DNA from: Alphaproteobacteria bacterium
GTDB lineage: Bacteria; Pseudomonadota; Alphaproteobacteria; Micropepsales; Micropepsaceae
Reading direction: 5' to 3'
Assembly: GCA_003131925.1 (NCBI GenBank)
Contig: PKWC01000099.1
Span: 1,316 to 12,621, forward strand
DNA length: 11,306 bases
Below are positions 7,541 through 11,306 of the stretch, in pieces (within the stretch, counting starts at the first letter, position 1; each line of letters begins with the position of its first letter). The notes under the pieces were generated by a model. The model was not told the DNA's origin and did no database searches. It saw only the letters and a list, made by a program, of their open reading frames with translations. Both the position numbers and the translations under genes were made by a program.

Positions 7541-7827
7541 CGCGGACAGCGAGCTACGCACGACATCTGCCGCATAGACCGATTCGGTCACGTAGGCACC
7601 GCCATGGATGATCTGGCGATCGTCGCAATGGCAAGGGAATTGGACGTTGCGAGGCACCGTGGGGAAATCCGGTGACGGGATACTGGACTGCACGCTTTGG
7701 GTGAGACACGGAAAATGGTGATGGGTTTTGCCGACGCGGGATCGCGTCCCGTCCACTTCGATTGAGGACGCGCCGGAGACTGTGTGTTACAAGCGGAAAA
7801 GCAGGTTCGGTCGGTCGGGTGTGTTGA
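7541..7827. other. Convergent intergenic region between hisC and the GloVer gene
   Basis: The gap between two converging genes holds no convincing gene and no clear hairpin followed by a T-tract. A weak imperfect inverted repeat (CGGGA / TCCCG, near 7738-7750) is the only structure seen. Short open frames cross it on both strands but match nothing I recognise. Confidence 0.5.
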
Positions 7828-9114
7828 TCAAGGGTGCTTAATCGCAAACACCGTGCCGCCGCCATGGGCGCCGCCATCGCTTGCCATACCGTAAAGCACT
7901 CCCCGTACGGCAATCAGACCCGTGTAGGGGGTGGTCCCGCCCTTGGTACGCCTCCGGAACGAATGCAACACTGCCTCTGCGCCAGTTGCGGGATTGACCG
8001 AGAACACAGTGCCGCAACCACCGGCAAAACAAGCTCCCAAGCCTCCATCGACCGTTGTCCCATAAAGTGTGCCGCCGGCGTCGATCACACCGGCATAGGG
8101 TAATTGTCCATCCCCGCCTGCATAGCCAGTAAAGGAATAGACCACCGTCTCTGCGCCCGTCTTCGGATCGAGCGCAAACACGGTGCCCTTGTTATCGCTG
8201 CCGCCACCCCCTGTCGTTCCGTAAAGCACTCCCTGTACCGCAATCAGACCGGAGGCCGTGGGGCCAGTGCCGTCCGTACAATTCTGCAGGCTGCAAAATG
8301 AATAGACCACCGCCTCGGCGCCGGTCTTCGGATCGACCGAGAACACTGCACCGCAGCCGTATTGACAGGTTCCGCTGGTCCCGCCCTCTTCCGTGATGCC
8401 GTACAGCGTGCCATTCACATCGATAAGACCGGCGTAAGGGGCCGCGCCATCTGCGCAATGCGCCTTGTTGCAGAAGGAATAGAGGACCTTCTCCGCGCCG
8501 GTGTTCGGGTCTATCGCAAACACGGTGCCATCTTGATAGGTGGCGCCGTCCCCGCCGGAAATCGTTGTACCGTACAGTGTGCCTTTCACATCAATGAGGC
8601 CGGCGTAGTAGGGATCAGCGCCGTCCGTGCAATTCGGCTGGCTGCAAAAGGAATAAACCACCTTCTCCGCGCCGGTCTTCGGATCGAGCGAGAACACAGT
8701 ACCGCAGCCGTAAGGACAGGTTCCGCTGGTCCCGCCCTCATACGTTGTGCCATAGAGCGTGCCGTTCACATCGATCAGGCGGGCGAACGGCTCACTGCCG
8801 TCCGCGCAATTCTGCAGGCTGCAAAAGGAATAAAGAACTTTCTCCGCGCCGGTGTTCGGGTCGAGCGCAAACACTGTGTCGCACGCATAGCCGCGACAAT
8901 CATCGTTCCTGCCGCCGTAAACCGTCGTGCCGTACAGCGTGCCCTTCACATCAATCAGACTTGCCTGGGGGAAGTCTCCGTCCGTGCAATACTGCTGACT
9001 GCAAAAGGCATAGAGGACCTTCTCTCTGGCTTTGACGGCGTCCGCGGCTGAAACGGAGTGGATAAACACACAGCCAAGTGCTGCGGCAAACAGACCGGTG
9101 CAAATGCTTTTCAT
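7828..9114 (-). CDS. Secreted GloVer tandem-repeat protein (TIGR03803-like), seven repeats
   Basis: A 428-residue exported protein built almost wholly from seven repeats of 46-60 residues (34-93, 94-152, 153-210, 211-269, 270-324, 325-382, 383-428). Each follows the pattern VLYSF...G..P.AGLIDV.GTLYGTT..GG....GTVF.LDP.TGAE, typical of the choice-of-anchor GloVer family of unknown function. Residues 1-23 are a Sec signal peptide (Lys2, hydrophobic core, VSA|AD cleavage). The first five repeats carry an FCxxxxC pair and repeats 1, 2, 4 and 6 a second C-x(3-4)-C pair, which fits disulfides in the periplasm or outside. Seven β-rich repeats suggest a seven-bladed propeller; this is inference. ATG 9114 is chosen over the upstream GTG at 9180 because it starts the signal peptide and has a strong RBS. 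No anchor domain is seen at the C-terminus, which ends in the last repeat. Confidence 0.88.
   Translation of the reverse strand: MKSICTGLFAAALGCVFIHSVSAADAVKAREKVLYAFCSQQYCTDGDFPQASLIDVKGTLYGTTVYGGRNDDCRGYACDTVFALDPNTGAEKVLYSFCSLQNCADGSEPFARLIDVNGTLYGTTYEGGTSGTCPYGCGTVFSLDPKTGAEKVVYSFCSQPNCTDGADPYYAGLIDVKGTLYGTTISGGDGATYQDGTVFAIDPNTGAEKVLYSFCNKAHCADGAAPYAGLIDVNGTLYGITEEGGTSGTCQYGCGAVFSVDPKTGAEAVVYSFCSLQNCTDGTGPTASGLIAVQGVLYGTTGGGGSDNKGTVFALDPKTGAETVVYSFTGYAGGDGQLPYAGVIDAGGTLYGTTVDGGLGACFAGGCGTVFSVNPATGAEAVLHSFRRRTKGGTTPYTGLIAVRGVLYGMASDGGAHGGGTVFAIKHP
7831..9015 (-). repeat. Intragenic tandem repeat array (seven units of about 140-180 bp)
   Basis: The coding repeats are also visible as DNA repeats. 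Units 2 (8659-8835) and 4 (8308-8484) are the closest, sharing long near-identical stretches such as the block around GGTTCCGCTGGTCCCGCCCT read on the + strand. Units 6 and 7 are the most diverged. The last unit is shortened after GTVFAIKHP. Confidence 0.85.
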
Positions 9115-9303
9115 CTTCGGCTCCCCCGAATCGAATCCGCCGAGCAAGGAACTCCTGGTCCTGCTCGCCAGACGCGCCACTTTACCGGAAGTCCGCCATT
9201 ATCGCTATCATTTCTGCGCTTCTTCCCGTTGCTTGAAGCAGACACGCATAGGTTCGGGGTTCTCTAATCGCTTCTGCCGAGAATGACTTTGCGGCCGGCC
9301 CCT
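9115..9303. other. 5' region of the GloVer gene, no gene seen
   Basis: Should hold the GloVer promoter on the minus strand. A GATAAT hexamer (minus strand, 9203-9198) could be a -10 element, but no matching -35 hexamer stands at the right distance. No other gene or RNA is recognised. Confidence 0.35.
9121..9127 (-). promoter_or_regulatory. Ribosome binding site of the GloVer gene
   Basis: On the minus strand GGGGGAG lies 6 nt before ATG 9114. It decides the start in favour of the signal-peptide Met rather than the GTG at 9180. Confidence 0.7.
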
Positions 9304-9329
9304 GGATTCCGGCGACGGGATCCCGTTGC

Positions 9330-9337
<8 letters not shown>
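9304..9337. repeat. 34-bp near-perfect palindrome
   Basis: GGATTCCGGCGACGGGA is followed directly by TCCCGTTGCCGGATTCC, its reverse complement except at two positions, one of which would still form G·U in RNA. There is no loop, so it could extrude as a cruciform or form a hairpin. The CTGGATTCC / GAATGAC words nearby resemble common bacterial dispersed palindromic repeats. It overlaps the left end of the larger inverted repeat. Confidence 0.7.
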
Positions 9338-9672
<335 letters not shown>

Positions 9673-9709
9673 CGGCGGGGAAATCAGCCAAGCGGTGTAT
9701 GACCGAGCC

Positions 9710-9785
9710 CTATGGCGCCAACTTGTACACGGTCCCGACGGAATGAAGCTCCGCCTAATTGCATTGTGCCGTAGAAGTTGCCCGT
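9710..9785 (-). pseudogene. Frameshifted C-terminal remnant of a second GloVer repeat gene
   Basis: Read on the minus strand, 9785-9741 encodes TGNFYGTMQLGGASF, the hallmark strand pair of a GloVer repeat (GNLYGTTxxGGA). A shift of one frame then gives VGTVYKLAP followed by a TAG stop (9739-9710), the standard end of GloVer proteins. Upstream, the first frame meets a stop at about 9812. Only one partial repeat is left, so this is a decayed gene tail. It has the same orientation as the intact GloVer gene at 7828-9114 and may be the trace of a tandem paralogue. The match is short (about 24 residues). Confidence 0.5.
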
Positions 9786-10014
9786 CTTTTTGGCCCGACC
9801 GACGTGCAGTTAATCTTTCCGCATGATTGTGCGTTTGCCCACAAGGAACTCATCAGCACCCTTCATCACCTCGTGGAGGTGACGACGAGCGTCATTGAAG
9901 CGTTTGAAGCGCGCCGCGCTCCACCCGGGGAGACCCCAATCGGGGGGATCACACTTGAGGGTCATCCGGGGAATGTCTGTTGACTTGTCCGGCACCCGGG
10001 ACGAGGACTGGCGG
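9786..10014. other. Non-coding stretch before the VC0807-family gene
   Basis: No recognised gene, RNA or strong promoter is seen. A 74-codon + strand frame (9759-9983) and a long minus-strand frame cross it, but neither has a family match or an RBS. The promoter of the downstream gene pair is probably here. Confidence 0.4.
10003..10007 (+). promoter_or_regulatory. Ribosome binding site of the VC0807-family gene
   Basis: GAGGA with 7 nt spacing to ATG 10015. It favours this start over the upstream in-frame candidates. Confidence 0.55.
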
Positions 10015-10704
10015 ATGGCGGAGCCCGTGACGACCGATACCGCGCCTGTTCCGGGCTTCAACTTCAAGGTGATGCTGCCCACGCTGATATTCGACGTGGC
10101 GCTCCCCATCCTCCTGTTCAGCCTGCTCAACAGCCGCGGCGTCCCCCTCCTGTGGGCCCTTGTGGCGAGCGGGCTCGCGCCCGCGCTCAACAATTTGCGC
10201 CTGTGGATCAAATCGCGCCGCGTGGAGCCGCTCGGCATCATCGTGATGACTCTTATTGCCATCGGCGCTGCGGCATCGCTCATCTCGGGCAGCCTGTTCT
10301 TTGCGCTGATCAAAGAGTCGTTTCTCACGGGTGCGTTCGGCGTGATCTGTCTCGTTTCATTGTTCGCCGAACGGCCGCTTCTGTTCTACATCAACCGCCA
10401 ATTCGTGGCCGGAGACGATCCCTCGCGCATCGCCTGGTGGAACGGGCTTTGGGAATTTCCCCGCTTCCGCTCGGCCTCGCGATTTGTAACCCTGGTGTGG
10501 GGAGTGGCCTATATCGTCGAAGCGTTTGTGAGAGTGGGCCTGGCGATGACACTGGCACCGGCGCTGGTGGTCAACATCTCGCCCGTGTTGAGATTCGGTG
10601 TATTGATCCTGCTCATCGTCTGGACGCGCCGCTACCTGATGGCGGTCCGCGAGCGGCGGCTCGCCGAACAAACCGGCACAAGGAGCGCTGGTGGACATGT
10701 TTAA
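10015..10704 (+). CDS. VC0807-family integral membrane protein
   Basis: A 229-residue inner-membrane protein with about six predicted transmembrane segments (roughly residues 18-38, 45-62, 72-92, 102-117, 157-180, 186-205). The family pattern is visible: FDVALPILLFSLL (26-38), GLAPALNNL (53-61), SRRVEPLGI (67-75), SGS (91-93), KESFLTGAFG (100-109), ERPLLFYINRQF (119-130) and WWNGLWEFPRFR (141-152). I recognise this as the VC0807 family, whose function is unknown to me. ATG 10015 is chosen because GAGGA lies 7 nt before it and the length fits. In-frame starts at 9895 and 9973 would add a non-membrane leader without a good RBS. The gene 29 nt downstream is in the same direction, so they may share a transcript. 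Confidence 0.75.
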   Translation: MAEPVTTDTAPVPGFNFKVMLPTLIFDVALPILLFSLLNSRGVPLLWALVASGLAPALNNLRLWIKSRRVEPLGIIVMTLIAIGAAASLISGSLFFALIKESFLTGAFGVICLVSLFAERPLLFYINRQFVAGDDPSRIAWWNGLWEFPRFRSASRFVTLVWGVAYIVEAFVRVGLAMTLAPALVVNISPVLRFGVLILLIVWTRRYLMAVRERRLAEQTGTRSAGGHV

Positions 10705-10733
10705 GCCAAAGCAAAAGCTCTAAAGACGCAGGC

Positions 10734-11204
10734 ATGATTGTTCCGCATGTGAAACACGCGACTCTGGCCATGCTGGCGGGAATAATGGTCACTTCGCCTG
10801 CGGTCTGTGATCCTACGGTCGGCGCTATCCCTGCGCCAGCGCCAGCGCCGGCGGCAGTGTGTGGGACAAAATACTATCCACGAGCCGCGATGGCCGCTTG
10901 TATCGAGGGAACGGCAATTGTGAATTTCTACATTGGTGTAGATGGGAAAGTCAGCGACGTACGGTTTCTACAATCTACCGGAAATCCAGATCTCGACGAA
11001 GCTACGGAATCTTGTGTTACCAATTGGCGATACAAACCTGCCTTACAGAACGGCACGCCAATCGGGGTAAGAAAAGAGTATAAAATTGCTTGGACGCTCG
11101 GCGATTATTGTGCTTCTCGTACCGCGGCTCCAACAGCGCCGCCGAAACCAAATTCGCCCACCCAGCAGGGATCTCCACCGGAAGCCAATCCGGGCCAGCA
11201 ATAG
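10734..11204 (+). CDS. Exported TonB C-terminal-domain protein
   Basis: A 156-residue protein. Residues 1-25 form a signal peptide or uncleaved anchor (basic start, hydrophobic ATLAMLAGIMV), followed by a very short Pro-Ala linker (33-41). Residues ~47-121 are a TonB_C domain: YYPRAAMAACIEGTAIVNF (47-65), DGKVSDVRFLQSTGNPDLDE (70-89) and a W-R-Y-KPAL strand (98-104), the usual energy-transducer pattern. Unusually, a 35-residue Pro/Gln/Ser-rich tail (122-156) follows the domain, and the linker is too short to span the periplasm. Five cysteines (25, 43, 56, 94, 126) could form disulfides. No exbB/exbD is beside it, so a role in classical TonB-ExbBD transport is doubtful. The DNA is visibly richer in A/T than the his operon. 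The start is ATG 10734 with a weak RBS. Confidence 0.75.
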   Translation: MIVPHVKHATLAMLAGIMVTSPAVCDPTVGAIPAPAPAPAAVCGTKYYPRAAMAACIEGTAIVNFYIGVDGKVSDVRFLQSTGNPDLDEATESCVTNWRYKPALQNGTPIGVRKEYKIAWTLGDYCASRTAAPTAPPKPNSPTQQGSPPEANPGQQ

Positions 11205-11230
11205 CAGCGGGTTCGTCAAGTGACATATCG

Positions 11231-11280
11231 CATTGTCGAAGGACGACAGGCTCACCCCGAGGAAGCACCCTCATCCTGAG
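11231..11280. repeat. Dispersed repeat fragments (TCGAAGGACGA / CCCTCATCCTGAG)
   Basis: TCGAAGGACGA and CCCTCATCCTGAG resemble the two arms of the intergenic palindromic repeat common in alphaproteobacteria (CCTCATCCTGAG...TCGAAGGATGAGG), here in outward order, as at a junction of two copies. This identification is from memory. Confidence 0.4.
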
Positions 11281-11285
11281 CCTGG

Positions 11286-11306
11286 TCCCCCGGTTGAACC
11301 GGGGGA
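11286..11306. repeat. Perfect hairpin at the window edge, possible terminator of the tonB-domain gene
   Basis: TCCCCCGGTT and AACCGGGGGA are exact complements around a single G, giving a very GC-rich stem 82 nt after the stop codon. Whether a T-tract follows cannot be seen because the window ends here. It may equally be part of the repeat cluster just before it. Confidence 0.5.

Noticed and set aside
7602..7673. Short + strand frame starting MDDLAIVAMARELDV after hisC
   Set aside because: Only 23 codons, no RBS and no family match.
7733..7753. Possible rho-independent terminator after hisC
   Set aside because: The stem is short and imperfect and no T-tract follows on either strand.
8362..9051. 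229-codon open frame on the + strand, antisense to the GloVer gene
   Set aside because: It mirrors the GC-rich repeats of the minus-strand gene, which has a signal peptide, an RBS and clear family repeats. The antisense peptide matches no family.
9198..9203. GATAAT on the minus strand as -10 box of the GloVer gene
   Set aside because: No acceptable -35 hexamer at 16-18 bp spacing, so not called as a promoter.
9759..9983. 74-codon + strand frame before the VC0807-family gene
   Set aside because: No RBS, no recognisable family, and it overlaps the GloVer remnant on the other strand. A real small gene cannot be fully excluded.
9810..10328. 172-codon minus-strand frame antisense to the VC0807-family gene
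   Set aside because: The + strand frame has clear transmembrane segments and family motifs; this is its shadow.

Overview
The window is a GC-rich proteobacterial segment. It holds an almost complete histidine biosynthesis operon on the + strand (positions 3-7540), followed by an accessory region (7541-11306) with a secreted repeat protein, repeat-rich non-coding DNA, a membrane protein and a TonB-domain protein. Most of the operon proteins (long-form HisG, HisD, the IGPD part of HisB, HisF, fused HisIE) read like the gammaproteobacterial E. coli/Xanthomonas type. The last gene, hisC, reads like an alphaproteobacterial HisC. With the GloVer-repeat protein and the repeat fragments near the right edge, this suggests an alphaproteobacterium (perhaps Rhizomicrobium/Micropepsales-like, a weak guess) carrying a his operon of gammaproteobacterial type.

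Operon layout: the 3' end of a TrpR/YerC-like regulator, then hisG, hisD, a hisC-like/hisB fusion, hisH, hisA, hisF, hisIE and hisC. Neighbouring genes overlap by 1-11 nt, except for a 7-nt gap between hisG and hisD, so the block looks like one translationally coupled transcript. Its promoter lies left of the window. Together the genes cover HisG, HisE, HisI, HisA, HisF/HisH, HisB dehydratase, HisC and HisD. The histidinol-phosphate phosphatase is missing: the HAD phosphatase domain normally fused in front of gamma-type IGPD is absent.

The most unusual object is the protein at 2321-3775. Its C-terminal half is an intact IGPD. Its N-terminal ~290 residues are a HisC-like (PLP fold type I) domain that has lost the PLP lysine (now Leu155), the NPTG Asn, the Tyr of DEAY and the phosphate-cup residues. 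It sits exactly where hisC lies in gamma-type operons, and a fully equipped HisC is encoded at the operon's end. This looks like a pseudoenzyme domain born by fusion and decay of the operon's original hisC.

Accessory region: a convergent, minus-strand, secreted seven-repeat GloVer protein (7828-9114). Then about 900 bp without an intact gene, holding a 34-bp palindrome, a ~340-bp segment bounded by a 23-bp perfect inverted repeat, a large imperfect palindromic dispersed repeat, and the frameshifted tail of a second GloVer gene. Then a VC0807-family membrane protein (10015-10704), a short exported TonB C-terminal-domain protein (10734-11204), and repeat/hairpin DNA at the right edge.
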